Shown here: piece by piece, positions 1 to 12,222 of the stretch | Layout of the letters: each line of letters opens with the position of its first letter | Position numbering within the stretch: the stretch's first letter is position 1 | Origin: Moringa oleifera | Lineage: Eukaryota; Streptophyta; Magnoliopsida; Brassicales; Moringaceae | Length of the DNA: 64,000 bases | Assembly: GCA_021397835.1 (NCBI GenBank) | Contig: JAJFZO010000799.1 | Location: 2,418,001 to 2,482,000 of the forward strand | Reading direction: 5' to 3' | Notes under the pieces: model-generated | What the model saw: only the letters and a program-made list of their open reading frames with translations | Database searches by the model: none | Told to the model about the DNA's origin: nothing | Translations under genes and position numbers: made by a program

Positions 1-229
1 GAGTGTCTGCAGCTATGAAGCGAAAGTTCATGGCATAAGGATTGTTACCGGCAATGAAGTGGAAGGAGAGGAGAGGAACTGCAAAGAGAGCCACAAAGCG
101 GTTGATGCCCGAACACTGATCAGGAGTGAAGATCTTCCACCATTTCACCGAGCCATAAGCTAAGATCATGGCCACGTAAAGTGGCACCATTGCGGTCATG
201 ACATGGTAGAAGTCTGTTCCCGTAATCAT
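1..229 (-). CDS. PIN1: PIN1-type auxin efflux carrier, N-terminal part (runs off left edge)
   Basis: Reading the minus strand from the ATG at 229-227 gives 76 uninterrupted codons beginning [20 protein letters not shown] and continuing through the hallmark stretches [20 protein letters not shown] and [20 protein letters not shown]. These are the first two membrane helices and the intervening loop of PIN proteins, which export auxin across the plasma membrane and set the direction of auxin flow. The [12 protein letters not shown] form and the MIT-DFYHV start fit the PIN1 subgroup better than the PIN3/4/7 or PIN2 forms I know. The start is fixed by the exact family N-terminus. The rest of the gene lies left of the window, so integrity cannot be judged. 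The call rests on recognised family motifs; the PIN1 subgroup assignment is inference. Confidence 0.93.
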   Translation of the reverse strand, partial: MITGTDFYHVMTAMVPLYVAMILAYGSVKWWKIFTPDQCSGINRFVALFAVPLLSFHFIAGNNPYAMNFRFIAADT

Positions 230-960
230 CTCTGCCTGCTGCGCTTAAACACCTAAATCAAGAAAATCAATCTCGATGGTATCCGAGAGACCAAAGAGAA
301 TAAGCAGCAAGTAGTTGAAAACAGATAGCGAAGGAGAAGAGAAGAAGAAGAGAAGGAGAAGGCGGAAGAAGAGAAGCGCAGTGTTGGTGGTAGTGATGAT
401 GAGGGGAGGAGAGCATGTGCTTTTGGGGTTTTGGGGTAGTGGGTAATAAGCAGAATAGAGGAATTTTTTTTCACTGTAGAGCTTTGAGAGTTGCGAGCAA
501 GCTTGCACTTACTGTCCCCAAAGCAAAGGATTTGCTTTTTTATTTTCTTTGTTTTTTCCCTCTTGTTTTGCTTTGTGTTTGGATTTGAAGAGAGAGAGAG
601 AGAGAGGAGAGATGTTTTTTTTTGCTCTCTCTCTAAAGAGCCAGTAAGTTGGTATATGGCACTATCTCCTATGGGCTATATGGTGCAATGTGTAGCGGAG
701 GAGAAAAAGGCATTTTGGTTGGAGGAGGTGGGTGTGTCTCCGAGTACTTGTTTTGAGAGCCTTTTAAGCCTTTGTAAAAGACCCTCTTATTCTTTCCTTT
801 TTGCTTTTCTTTCTTCTCGGATTCGACCCTTTTTAAAGCTCTCTCTCTTCGTCTTTTTCATTTTTTTTCTCATTCATAAACATTAAAATTCGGTGGTGAG
901 AGCATAAATATTCCAAATTCGCTGTTGAAATTATATCATTTTGGGGATAAGTGAATGTGC
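230..960 (-). promoter_or_regulatory. 5' leader and proximal promoter region of the PIN1-type gene
   Basis: This stretch lies immediately upstream of the PIN1-type start codon and has no credible coding sequence. On the gene's strand it is pyrimidine-rich, with a CT microsatellite at about 589-612 and several T/C-rich runs, a composition common in plant 5' leaders. A TATA-like TATTTATG occurs on the minus strand near 903-912. No transcription start can be fixed from sequence alone. Open frames here on either strand are low-complexity and were rejected. Confidence 0.35.
589..612. repeat. GA/CT microsatellite
   Basis: A run of about nine AG units followed by GGAGAGA. It lies in the presumed 5' leader of the PIN1-type gene, where it reads as CT repeats on the coding strand. 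Confidence 0.8.
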
Positions 961-3900
961 GAATACCTCCACGCGCTTAAGTATGGGGCACTAAAATTGG
1001 AGCAGAGTAGGACAAATGTATAAAGGCAAGCTCGATACCATTCACGTGGACCCTAATTTGTCCACTCCTTACCATATCTTACTTGGCATTTCCAACTCAT
1101 TGCCTTCCTTTCCACTCTTGCCTTAATCAATCCATTTTATATCTTACATTGTATTTCGATGTCACCCCAACACAGATTTTCTGTCCATCAAGTGTTGAAA
1201 AGACATAAACCTTATTAATATATACCTCTACATATACATATATATAACTAGACCTTTGAATTGTATGTCATATTTAATTAATTCATATATCTTATACGAT
1301 TTGTATTAATTGACAGCCACATATTAGAAACAAGGTTTTTTGATTTTCTTGCATGGACAAGTCCAAGCCTAACATGTTCTTATTCCTGTTTTGACCATTC
1401 TCTATACTTCCCTTCACTTCAAATTGTGATTCCATTAATTGCTAACTTCAATAACGATTGCAATACCAGCCTAGTGAATAGGATCATGCCATAGTGTGTG
1501 TGTATGTCCAATGTGCTAGCTATTAATATATGGAATGGAGTAAGGCAGGTGGGTGCACTTCTTCCATTTTGCTATTGATCACGAAACAATTGACACAAAT
1601 CACACCCTGCCCCTGGTTACGTCTCCGACATTGGATTATCTTTTGCGAAAAATATGTGGCTGGTAAGGGGTATAACATACGGCTAAGAAACTAAGATGAC
1701 ATCTACTAACCAATCTTCAAAAGGTTAATGGGATGACTGGATCATCCAAATTGAACTTGTGGTGACCCCATGACGCAAAATTAACAGGCCGTGACATGAA
1801 TATCAAAAATGTTTCCTATAATTATTCTCAATCGGACACAAATGAACAAAATCTTTCATCTTTTCCATCTCGCTTAATGCATGCTATAACTAAGTTTTGG
1901 TAAGCTATAATAAAAGTGAACATGAGATTATTAATCATTGCCCGATTTACTTTAATATATACTCTTACAAAACCTTATTTTATATTTTATTTCATTAAAT
2001 TTTCAATCACTTTAATTTTGGAAAGAAGAGAATGATCAACCCTTATGAGGTATACTCTATTTAGCCTATGGGATTATAAGTAATAACCCAGCTTTCTAAT
2101 TAATCTAATAATGGGTTTTCAAATTGTGATTCTAAGTGATGGTATGACATGATGATGATGGTGATTGATGATGATTATGATGATGGGCATGCATGTAATC
2201 TCCAAGTTTTTTTTTTTTTTAAAATTCTTTGGCTGAGTTGGAATAAGACAAGAAACAGTAAACCATTTGCTTCCCTTGGGAAGCTGACTTGGCGAAAAAT
2301 GATTGGTTAAGAATTAAAATAGTGGAAAGTGTAGAGGAGGTGGTAAAAGCAAGCAAAGAAAGGAACAAAGCATGCGTAGAAGTTAATAATGAAAGAGCTA
2401 AGCGTAAGTAAGGAAAGGGGACAGAGAATGACGTGTCAGCCTCGGCATTCTCTTGAAACTCGATCAACCCCAAACACCATGTTGAATTGCACGCACTGCA
2501 ATAGGGGTTATGTCCTCTATAACACCCTCCTCCTATTTTTATTTTTTATTTTTTAAATATTTAAAAATATACTTTTTTATTAAACATCCCAATTAAAAAT
2601 TATATATATTACAAAAAAATATTAATTTTCAGGTTAATTAATTAAATATTTATTTATTTTTTTAAAAAAACCTATTATTCATAAACATGCGCATGCAGGA
2701 AAGAAAGATGATTAGATACAAGATATGCTTATTATTTTCATTTTTAAGAAATGCAAACAATTCTGTCAAATTAAAAAATGTGGGATGTAAACTTAAGCAA
2801 GTGTGCTATCTTCTTATGAATGTGATTAATTTAATATTAATTAAATTGCATGCGAAATTAATTAATGGAAATTAACAGGCAGAGATTTGCAATTAGAAAA
2901 AGAAGAAGGGCAGGGAAGTGAATGTTGAAGCGGTGAATGGGACAAATGGGAAGACAAATCAGTAAGCCACACAATTATATTGTAAAAACAGGAATAAAAG
3001 CAGTATGATTTTGCTTGGAGATAGAGATTGGTAATAATTGGGCCACATTGGTCAAAGTATTGATGCCTGCCTCTTTCTTGTTTTTGGGGTGGAAGGGTAT
3101 TGGCAATGACATTACTTATGCATGCCCACTGTTAATTATTGTTAATACATTAATTATGATACCACCATTATGTTGTTTTACGGACTGTAAAAATTAAGAC
3201 GAATGATTAAATCAAGCACACTAGACGCTACCAAATATTTTCAAAGAATGGCATTCTAATAACCATGGGAAACAAATAAGTTTGTTTTTTAAAGAAAAGA
3301 AAATACAAATTGCTAATTAATAAGTTTGATTTTGTTTTTTAGTTATTATAATAACAAATGGTATAATTTGGCTTATATCATATGATAAGTATGATTAGTT
3401 TTAAGATTAATTATGCAATTATAATATTATTGTTTCTGGGTTCAACATTTACATAAAGAAAGTATCCTAATCAAAAGTCCAATGTTCAAATTTTTTTTTG
3501 AACTTTTTAATGCTTACAAATTATATTATCAAATGAATGGTTTTTTATTTTATCATTAGGTTATCTTATTGGTTACAATAACTTTTTTTTTAATGTCAAA
3601 TATAAAGCCTAAATGAGATCAAATTATAGAAACAAATGGGATTTTTTTCAATATTCATGGACGCGTGATTTGGGTTTAGGCCGGTACCATCTCAGATGAA
3701 TAAGGAGACTATTTTGTTGGAATGAAAATCAATTTTAAGGTATAAAAGTTGCCTTATGGTAAGCAGAAGATATCATTTGCATTGGAATTAATGTTCGGTG
3801 TGGAAATCGACTTTGTTGGAGAATGCATTCACAAAATTTCAAAATCCTCCGGAATTGACTTTTGGCTTAGGAATTTGAAGGCCGAACCCACCCATTAATT

Positions 3901-4440
3901 TAAATTATCTTTTGAGTAAGGTAAGAATGCATATAAACATTAATTAACATCAAACTCAAACACATGTTTCCACATCATTCGTGCATCATTTTAATAAACC
4001 TTAAAACGGGAGAGCATTATTCTTCAATCCTTCCATGGCATGACACCCACTACTGTCTGTGTTTATTCATGCACCATTAACCCAATTAAGAGTAAAAATA
4101 TGGACATTACCATACTCTTAGCTTTATTTAAGGTTTAATGTACATGAAAATACCCAAAGTCAGGAGATGGTGGATAAGATCATGGTCTGTCACAGTACAT
4201 TGGGCTTCAACTAGCTTCACTTTGAGTCCACAAAAAAGCCCATATGCCATGTACTAAAACCTTACAAAATGCCATGGGAATTCAAGGCTCTATTACATGG
4301 ACATTAGGAAACTACTTACAGCTGCATGAAGAGTGAAACAACCAGATCTTTTATAGCATGCTATATCAATGTCTGCTTATATATTTTCTCATACCAAGCC
4401 CATAAAAAACCATATTTTACTTAGTAATGACCAAAATTGT
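961..4440. other. Intergenic, no gene seen
   Basis: AT-rich sequence between the PIN1-type gene and the 3' end of the CAR gene. Frames are short and show no family resemblance. It contains a GAT/GATG-rich simple repeat (2147-2187) and scattered A/T runs. Because the PIN1-type gene points left, this is also its distal upstream region, and cis elements may be present that I cannot pick out reliably. Confidence 0.5.
2147..2187. repeat. GAT-rich imperfect trinucleotide repeat
   Basis: Successive GATGATGATG and GATTGATGATGATTATGATG blocks, imperfect. Simple sequence with no coding meaning. Confidence 0.6.
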
Positions 4441-4629
4441 TCAATCATATGTGATAGGCTATAAACCTTATATGGACATGTATATATATATATATGACTA
4501 CATACGTGATCAGGTTGTGATACTTTCCTGACTGAGAAACAAACCACACTGTAAAATTCACAAGAAGCTGGGAGGGGGAAGAGTCTGAGCCAGTTGATTC
4601 ATTACAAGACAGAGCAGGCAAAGAAGCAT

Positions 4630-7114
4630 TCAAAAACTTTCCAAACCCTTGCAACCAGGAAGATCAATCCATTGCAGCTGGAGTTCCACTTCACCGCATT
4701 CCACATTCCTCAATCTCAGGCAAAGATCTTGAATAACCTTGCCTTCGTTCCAACACACGCAGCTCTCCTCAGCCAGACAGTTGCTTCTGCATGGTTGTAT
4801 CTTTGTAATAATAGTGCCACTCGGGATCTCTCCCAAATTCATCTTTAAGGCTTCAATAAATGCTGTGATGCCAAATTCTGCATCGCCCATAGCGTCATCT
4901 TTGCTGAATGTGTCGTGGTCATACACAGTCTGGTAGGATACAGAAACCAGCTCAGCTAAACCGCACAAACAACGAGCATAACAGCATTCTAGTGTCACCA
5001 AAATGTTACTTTTGCTGAACATGCCATCAGCTAGTATCAGTTTCAAATGCTGTAGATTTTGGTACTTCTGATTGTGGCCTATTGGAATTTTTTGTTCTTA
5101 GGCCACCTTCTATACTTGGTACAAAACCGTTGGTTATTAATAGAGCTGCCAAGAATTTCCAGCTTTTGACTAAAATTTTATGAATAAGATACATAACTAG
5201 ATGTAACTACAAGCAGTTCCTCCTACGAGGCCATGAGTCCCATTGGCAGCTCTAATTAAGTTTAAAAACTAACAGACTTGCTACACAAAACCAAATAATG
5301 CTCCTACATCGAGAGCAACACTACATCTGAGATCTACGGGTTAGAGTCATTAGGCCAAGGTCTAAATTAATTCCAAATAAATAAGGACATTTAACTGAAC
5401 AATGAGAATAGGTTTGTTGTCATGCATCTTCACATGAGCCACCAAGAGTTGTTCTTCAACATTACAACCAGAAACTCGCAAAATCTAACACAAGGGCATG
5501 GCCATGAACACATAGCTTGAGAACTTTGTACCATCGATGATTTATGATTACATATAGCTTGAGAATATTGTACCATGGATGATTTTATGATACTTAGGAG
5601 AACTATTTAAAAGAGAAGACGAGAAAATTGGAAAATTTCTGCAGGCATAATCCCTATGATTCCACATAATGTTCACAGTGAGTAAGAATATAGCATATCA
5701 TAATTCAAATGGTAAATGATAAATCCTAGCCACATTAAAGTCATCACCTAGCTACCTCTCTAGACATAAGGAGATGAATTGAACCTCAAAATGCTACTTC
5801 ACATGCAAGCAAACACAGATTGGTTGCGATCATTTGAAAGGGAAAAAAACAGAGAACCAAGCTAGCTAAGCTTAAAATATATGCAGACTGATTGATAAGC
5901 AGCAATTATTCATCCACACAAAATCCTTAGAAGCATCATGCAAATAGCATCAAAATGAAAACTAGAGAGTGTAAATATTCAACCTCACATCAAAGCTTAA
6001 TATCCCTAGCCTCTTCCTATGAGATATTTTGGCCTAAAACTCCATAAAGATCCTGTGATGAATGCTTCTTGCTGTTTCTTTCCTCATAGGGATATCAGAC
6101 ATAAGCACATGACAGACATTGAAGCAGTTGTACTTGCACCAGTATAAGATAATGTACAAATATTCACCACCGCCCAACCAACACCCCCCCCCCCCTTCTT
6201 CCCCCCCTTATTTTTTTTTTCCCTCTTTTATATAAGTCTTCTATGTTACACCAAGGCAGTAACCAAAGAACTTACCAGCTTTATTGGAACATAAGGATCT
6301 GTAATAGAAAGAGTTAAATCCTCATTCCACTCAGGATTGACATCCTTTTTTATCACACGTGTCTTCAGTTTCTGCAACAAATTTTACAGAAGTAAGAATA
6401 TAAGAAATGGATGTGGAGTTATTTATATACAAAAACAAAAAAAAAAAAGAGAGGTTTGAGCTGCTAGACTATCACATAATCATAGCATATTCAGAAAAAA
6501 GAAGGGTATGGAAATTTAAGATTTTTAAAAATGGAAAGAAAGTGTTCATCAAGGTAGCTAACTTGGTGAGATTTTCAAATCCTTCTAAAATATTAGTAAT
6601 AACTTCCAGTTGGTATTTACAAATATATAAGCCTTGAGTGAGATATAACCAAATCACTAGCTTGCTGCGGAAAAAACAACAACAAACGAGAAGGGTGAAA
6701 AACTGATACTCCTGAACATGACAATCTCTGACACAAGAATCGCAAAAATTTAGGAGAGACATACTGATACATCTCCAACAATAACCAGCAACGTGATAAA
6801 AAAAAACACAATCTAACAAAGGGAATTTTATTTTATCTAAAGAAGAAGCTCACTTTAACAATTCTTATGAGAAGAGTTACAATAAAGAAAATAGGAGAGA
6901 ATGAAGAAAAGATGATGATGATGATGAGTGATGATACGAGAGAGGGAAGGACCTGCTTGCCCATCTTGACAACAACGTAAGGATCGCTGCTGCGAACGTC
7001 GCGAACAGCGAGATTGACACCGCGTTTGACGCGGATCCTGAGGAGGCCCAAGAGGTTGTCCATCAGCGACTTACTGCTGCCACCGCTGTTGGGGGTTCCA
7101 GGCGAATCAGTCAT
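4630..7114 (-). CDS. C2-domain CAR-like (C2-domain ABA-related) protein, 3 exons
   Basis: Three exons on the minus strand join cleanly: 7114-6953 (54 codons), 6371-6276 (32 codons), 4929-4630 (99 codons plus stop). All introns are GT-AG in phase 0, giving 185 residues. The N-terminus is short and Ser/Gly-rich, then a single C2 domain runs from about residue 21 (LLGLLRIRVKRGVNLAVRD). Probable calcium-binding acids are present: D39 and D44 in RDVRSSDPYV, and D90, D92 and D97/98 in YDHDTFSKDD. Exon 2 carries DVNPEWNEDLTLSI, the classic C2 core. Length and layout match plant CAR proteins, small calcium-dependent membrane-binding proteins that bring PYR/PYL abscisic-acid receptors to the plasma membrane; related proteins were first annotated as ADP-ribosylation-factor GAP-like C2 proteins. 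Family membership is secure; a role in abscisic-acid signalling is inferred. The gene appears intact. Confidence 0.9.
6184..6220. repeat. C-run plus T-run in intron 2 of the CAR-like gene
   Basis: Twelve C, TTCTT, seven C, then a T tract, about 60 bases past the exon 2 donor (intron 2, minus-strand gene). Read on the gene's strand this is a poly-A/G-rich tract. Homopolymers of this kind are error-prone in sequencing. Confidence 0.7.
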
Positions 7115-8349
7115 AGTCCGTCTTTCTGCTGCTCAGCTTTTAGAAGTCAGTGGCAAGGCTCCTGTTCCCCTCCCTGCAATAATACCCAATTAGTCAACAT
7201 TGATACTCTATCATTGCCCTCTTGACAACAGACAAGACAGGGATTCACGTAATCGCTGTACCCAGATAACAGTCTTTCAGTTTCTCCTTTGTTTTCTTTT
7301 CTCCGAAGAAAGACGCAATGGCCGCTATTTGACTATTTTATTTAGGTTTTTCTTTTCATTTCTTTTGCCGAAGGTGTGGCGCAGGGGAGGGAGACTGGGG
7401 CCTGAGGGAAGGAAGTGAGTGGACAAGTTTGTAGGATAGGAAGATACCCGGGAGTCCCGGTCGCCGGTGGATGGGAATTTTTTGTGGAGTTCTTGTGGTG
7501 GTTGACCAATGAGATGGAGTCCGGCAAGTCTTTGCCTATGCCTATTGTTCTGTTTTCTTTTTGTGGCAAACTGTCCCGATGGTAGGTTTCATTTATTAAA
7601 AAAATAATAATAAATCTTAAAAACTACAACCGTCTAGTTTTTGAAACAGATAATATAACTATAAAAAATAATTTTAAAATTTACATATTTTTAATATCTA
7701 TTTATAATTTTTTTTAAAAAATTATTTTTAAATTAATATTAAATTAAAATTTATAAATAAATTTATATTTATTTGATACTTATATTTTTATTAAATTTTT
7801 ATAATTTTTATTATATTAATAATTTTATAAATATTTGTGATGTGCATGTGAATTTTTATAGATATTTTAAAATACTATTAAAAATATTATTTTTATATTA
7901 AATTTAATAAAAATAAAATATTTAAATAAAAAATTATTTCAATGATGTTTGAATTTTTTTAAATAATTATAAAAATAAAATCACATGTGTATTATAGATA
8001 TGCATAAAATTATTAACATTAATAAAAATTAAAAACAAAAATTTTATTTTAAAATTTTAATAAAAATGTTAATTTTAAATATATATATATATATATTAAA
8101 TTTTTTATTAATGTTAATATTTTTTATATAATTAATTATTATTATTTTTATTGAAAATAAAAAACTCTTAAGTTTAACATACTGTCAATTCATATGTATA
8201 ATAATTATATTTAATAATTTAAGTTTTTTAAAAAAATTTAAAGTTGAAATAACAAAAAAAAGCTCAATTTGATAAGATTTTGTAAACAATAAAAATGAAA
8301 GATGCAATTATTATTCTTACTTTTTGTTTTCGTTAAACATGTTTCAAAG
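7115..8349. other. 5' flank of CAR-like gene grading into an AT-rich spacer
   Basis: About 7115-7560 is the less AT-rich upstream region of the CAR-like gene (leader and promoter, minus direction). From about 7595 to 8330 the sequence becomes extremely A/T-rich with many TTTTAAAA-like tracts and a short TA run near 8078-8095. I see no gene in it. Confidence 0.5.
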
Positions 8350-8713
8350 TGTTAATTGATCACATTGTGATGCAAAGGCAGGAACTCAACAGTAGTCCAT
8401 TAATTTCCATTAAAAACCAGAGGAGCTCTGTTCTTAGCAGTAAAACCAGAAAATGTAGCAAAAGACATACAACATATCGATCAACACAACAGATTTAATG
8501 TGGTTCAGCTTGTGCGTCATCCACGAAGAAATCTCGACAAGAGAGAAATCTGATATTGCACTTAGTTGATGCTCATGCCGTTGTAGCCTCTATTTTGCAA
8601 AGAGTTGCAACGACATTTCTCCACCACCCTGATCTTAAGAAACAGATCAGTGCAGCAAACCAAATCTCTCCTTAGTCTTGATCTCATGCCTAACTATCTA
8701 CTCACCTCCAACA
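8350..8713 (-). repeat. Probable 3' LTR of the degraded copia element
   Basis: The block is bounded by TGTTAATTG on the plus strand and by ...CCTCCAACA, giving TGTT...AACA ends. On the minus strand it contains a stretch reading GCTGAACCAC followed by ATTAAATCTGTTGTGTTG, similar to the GAACCAC...AATCTTGTGT segment also present in the solo LTR at 40468-40891 and familiar from plant copia LTRs. It lies just downstream of copia RNase H remnants on the same strand, where a 3' LTR belongs. The exact inner boundary is uncertain because no good polypurine tract precedes it. Confidence 0.45.
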
Positions 8714-10055
8714 CTTTAGGAGCGTTAAACACCTTTCCAGCTTTCCAAGAGGTAGAGTTTTAGTGGCCATATGAGCAAGGTTTTTTCAAGTTGAATTGTG
8801 CCTTCTTCAACCATTTTTCTTACGAATTGAAACTTCAACATGAAGTTGTGCGATCTTACATGAAGCATTGGATTTCTGCATAAATAAATGGTTGACTGGC
8901 TGTTGTTGAAGACTTTAACTTCTGCTGAAGGAAAGCTAAGCTCATCAAGCAATCCAGAAATCCCAAGTCGCTTCCTTGAAACCCTTGGTTAGTGCCACAA
9001 GCTCTGCCTCGACACTAGAAAGTGCAGGTGATACTTCAAAGCTGAGCTTTCCAACTTATGCAGCACCTTCCATATTGAAGTGCATAAGTAGAAAAATACC
9101 TCCTCTTGTCTCGATCTCCTGCATAATCTGAATCCACAAATCCAACCAACCCTACATTTACCTCATCTTTCCATAAACCAAGCTATGATATAGAGTTTGT
9201 TTCACATACCTCATTAGCCCCTTCACTCCTAGCTAGTGCTCTTTTCCAGGATTGGCCATATACCTACTTAAAAGATTGACTGAATAGGCCAAGTCTAGCC
9301 TTGTACAGATCATAACATACATTAGAAATCCCACAGCACTTGAGTAAGGTATTCCTGTCATCTCTTGCCTTTCATCCTTAGTTTGGGGGCAACACAGCTG
9401 AAAGCTTGAAATGGTAGCTCAAGGGAACATTCACTCCCTTAGCCTCATCCATGGAGAATTTGACAAGTAGCTATTGCAAATAATGCTACTCAGTTAACTT
9501 CAAACAGCTTCTATCCTTGCTTCTCGAAATAATTATGCCTAGGATCCTTTTTGTTGATTGTAGGTCCTTCATTTCAAATTCTCTGCATAACAATTCTTTT
9601 ACCAAGACAATACGATGCATGTCCCTGCTAGGTATATATTTTCATTTATATAATTTCATTTAGCTTTCCATGAAGAAAAGCTGATTTTACATTCATTTGG
9701 TCAAGCTCCCATCCTTCTAAAGCAACCATTGCAAGCACCAATCTAATTGTTTTGTATTCGACAAATGGGGAGAAGATTTCATTTTAATATCTATCCCAGT
9801 AAATTGTGTAAAACCCCTAGCTACAAGCCTAGCCCTAAACTTCTTTGTACTTGTTGCATCTCCCCTATCTTTTAGTGTGTATACCCACTTATAATCAACC
9901 AGTTTCTTATCTTTAGGCCGATCAACAATCGCCGAAGTTTCATTATGCAGGAAGGATTGCTTTTCTTCTTGCATTGCCTCATGTCACTGCTTGGCTTAAA
10001 ACTAATCATCACTTGTTTGAAGCTAACAGGCTCCATTCCCACAAATAACTTTGCA
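8714..10055 (-). pseudogene. Ty1/copia pol remnant (RT and RNase H), many stops
   Basis: On the minus strand an open piece (9974-9717) reads VDRPKDKKLVDYKWVYTLKD and ARLVARGFTQFTGIDI, the fingers/palm start of copia reverse transcriptase. Upstream EPVSFKQ and AMQEE pieces lie in shifted frames. Further downstream, at about 9180-9100, GFVDSDYAGDRDKRR is the RNase H signature of copia elements. Frames are broken by stops and shifts throughout, and the catalytic YVDD region is not recognisable. Gag, protease and integrase are absent, so this is a 5'-truncated old copy. It cannot encode an active polymerase. Confidence 0.8.
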
Positions 10056-10084
10056 GAATAAAAAGTTTATGCTATTTTCATGAT

Positions 10085-10279
10085 TTGTTGACAGAGTACC
10101 ATGACATGGGATTTGGAGGAATCAAAGCTGTTGCAGAATGTCAAGGTCATACTACTGGATCACTTTTGGACCTGCTTCAATATAAGGCTTCAAAAATGGT
10201 GGCATGTCTTTGCGCTCATTTCTCTACTGGAATTTCTGATGATTTGAATGATGTGAAGTGCCAATACTGCAAATACTAA
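10085..10279 (+). pseudogene. Unidentified protein-like fragment ending in CQYCKY
   Basis: A 64-codon frame whose composition is much more protein-like than its AT-rich surroundings. It reads MLTEYHDMGFGGIKAVAECQ and later SKMVACLCAHFSTGISDD, ending DVKCQYCKY. An AG precedes the first codons (TTGACAG), so it could be the last exon, or part of one, of a host gene captured or left behind next to the copia remnant. I do not recognise the family. No matching exon was found on either side. It could be a chance frame, but the even amino-acid mix argues for a real coding ancestry. Confidence 0.3.
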
Positions 10280-10525
10280 TAAAATCCTTCAGAGACAAAG
10301 TGAAAATATTTTTAATCTTATTTGATCTAACCACATTGAAATATGTTTACAAGTTATCTCCATTTGCCGAATGCTATATTCCCCTTAGGCTTTTTTTCTT
10401 TTTTGATAATTTATTACGAAATTTTTCAACATTATTGATTAGTACTTTACTAACTTTTTAAAAAAATATAATACTAAAAACATCCTTAACATTCCTCATA
10501 TTTTCCTTGTATCTTGAATTTTTAA
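10280..10525. other. Short AT-rich spacer
   Basis: Sequence between the orphan protein-like fragment and the left end of the 2.3-kb TIR element. No feature recognised. Confidence 0.4.
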
Positions 10526-10865
10526 AGAAGAAAATTACCAAAATTAGTACCTCGTGTCCTTTATTTTGTAAAACAAATCATTTTTACTAACTTTTATGTT
10601 TTTAGCACTTAAATATATTGTGAAGATCAAAATACTCATATTAAAGACAACAATACCCTTAAAAGGTAAATAAATTTAAAAAATAAAAAAAATTGATGCA
10701 TAGAATATTAGTACTCTCTCTCATCGAGCTTTTTCTCTCATTGAGCTTTCTCTTTCTTTGTCTTCAGGCTATTTCTCCAAATTTTTTCTTCATGTTTGTA
10801 CATAAGATCTACCTACATAAATGCTAAAAAAGGAATCAAAAGAAGTCATCAATTGATTTTGGCTA

Positions 10866-11188
10866 GTTCTCTTTACGTTGTATCTAAGATTTACACAACT
10901 AAGCTCATGCTTTCTATGACACATTATTTTTCAAAAGCAAAAAGTGTTCGATGAGTCAAGAGACTAATAGGTATGTATTTGAAAGATAATGTATTTTAAC
11001 ATTGTGAAGATTTTATGTGTTTGAAAGTTCTCTTCACGTTGTATTTAAGATTTACACAACCAAGCTCGTGTTTTTGGTAACACATTGTTCTTCAAAAGTA
11101 AAAAGTGTTCAGGTGGGTAAAAGGACTAACACATATATATTTGAAAGATAATATATCTTAACAATACGAAGATTTTATATGTTTGAAA
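10866..11188. repeat. Two tandem copies of a ~161-bp unit
   Basis: Units begin at 10866 and 11027, each with GTTCTCTT-ACGTTGTAT, AGATTTACACAAC, CAAAAG-AAAAAGTGTTC, GGACTAA or AGACTAA, TTTGAAAGATAAT and GAAGATTTTAT in the same order. Divergence is visible by eye, so this is an old duplication inside the TIR element. Confidence 0.75.
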
Positions 11189-11215
11189 AGAATAATCGTG
11201 ATGTATCATGCATAT

Positions 11216-11660
11216 CGTAATATGTACAAAGGATCGTGCTATGCTTGATTAAATCGTGACTTTAGTCACCAAATTCGTGTCATCTCATGAACCATCGTGA
11301 CTTCATTCACAATTGATATTTTTTTAATGAAATCAATACACGAGATAATATTGTTGCTTATTTCGTAACATAGACAAAGAATCATGCTATGTTTTATTAA
11401 ATCTGACTTAGTCACCAAATTCATATCATCTTGTGAACTATCGTGACTTCATTCACAATTGATATTTCTTTAATGAAATCGATACATAAGATAATATTGT
11501 TGCTTATTGCGTAATATGGACAAAGAATCGTACTATGTTTGTTTAAATCGTGACTTAGTCATCAAATTTGTATAATCTTGTGAACCATTGTGACTTCATT
11601 CACAGTTGATATTTTTTTTAATGAAATCGACACATAAGATAATATCGTTGCTTATTTATC
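11216..11660. repeat. Three tandem copies of a ~147-bp unit
   Basis: Units begin at 11216, 11364 and 11510. Each contains CGTAA-AT-GACAAA, ATC-T-CTATG, CGTGACTTAGTCA, TGACTTCATTCACA-TTGATA, AATGAAATC and AGATAATAT-GTTGCTTAT. Periods are 148 and 146 bases. The motif GTGACTTCATTCACA is itself palindrome-like. Confidence 0.85.
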
Positions 11661-12063
11661 TAAATTGTTATTTATTTATTGAACTTCAGTTTTGTTCTTT
11701 TTTTTAAAACTGTTGTTTTTTTTTTGGAATGTTTTTATGGTCATTGCAGAATGTGTGTTATTGTAACTTGGAATGGTGAGTGGTCCGAGTGAAGAGAAAG
11801 TTTTGAGTATACTAGTAGGGCCATAAAAACCCCAGGTTATGTTGTTCAAAAGGATTTGACACATGCATAGTTATTGGGTTTGACCTTGACTACCATCTAA
11901 AATAATCAAATATTAATTCAAATAAAAATTTTATAAATTAAATTACTTACATATTAATGATTTTACAATTATGAAAAATATAACTAAAAATATGCAAATG
12001 GTATTACGAAAGTCTAAATTGAAACGAATTTAGACTTAAAAAGATGTTACGTAAATGGTAACA

Positions 12064-12222
12064 CTTGGCACGAAATGGTGAATCTTGGCATAGAATTGTA
12101 AATCTTGGCATAAAATGGTGAATCTTAGCACGAAATGGTAAATCTTGGAACAAAATTGTGAATCTTGACACGAAATGGTGAATCTTGGCATGAAATGGTG
12201 AATTTTGGCATGAAATGGTAAA
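12064..12222. repeat. 20-bp minisatellite, eight copies
   Basis: Units of exactly 20 bases, consensus GGCACGAAATGGTGAATCTT, repeat eight times with a few substitutions. Three units equal 20 codons, and no stop occurs on the minus strand in two frames, so the array creates artificial open frames of 111 and 71 codons that repeat phrases such as AKIHHFV. These are not proteins. Confidence 0.9.

Noticed and set aside
245..508. 87- and 73-codon minus-strand frames upstream of the PIN1-type start
   Set aside because: Low-complexity Ser/Phe/Leu frames produced by the pyrimidine-rich leader; the real start at 229 is fixed by the family N-terminus.
6472..6819. 115-codon minus-strand frame inside the CAR-like gene
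   Set aside because: It lies wholly within intron 1 between exons fixed by C2-domain homology; no splice signals or family motifs.
11216..12222. Possible CRISPR-like array
   Set aside because: Units are contiguous tandem repeats of 147 or 20 bases with no unique spacers, in plant nuclear DNA inside a transposon.
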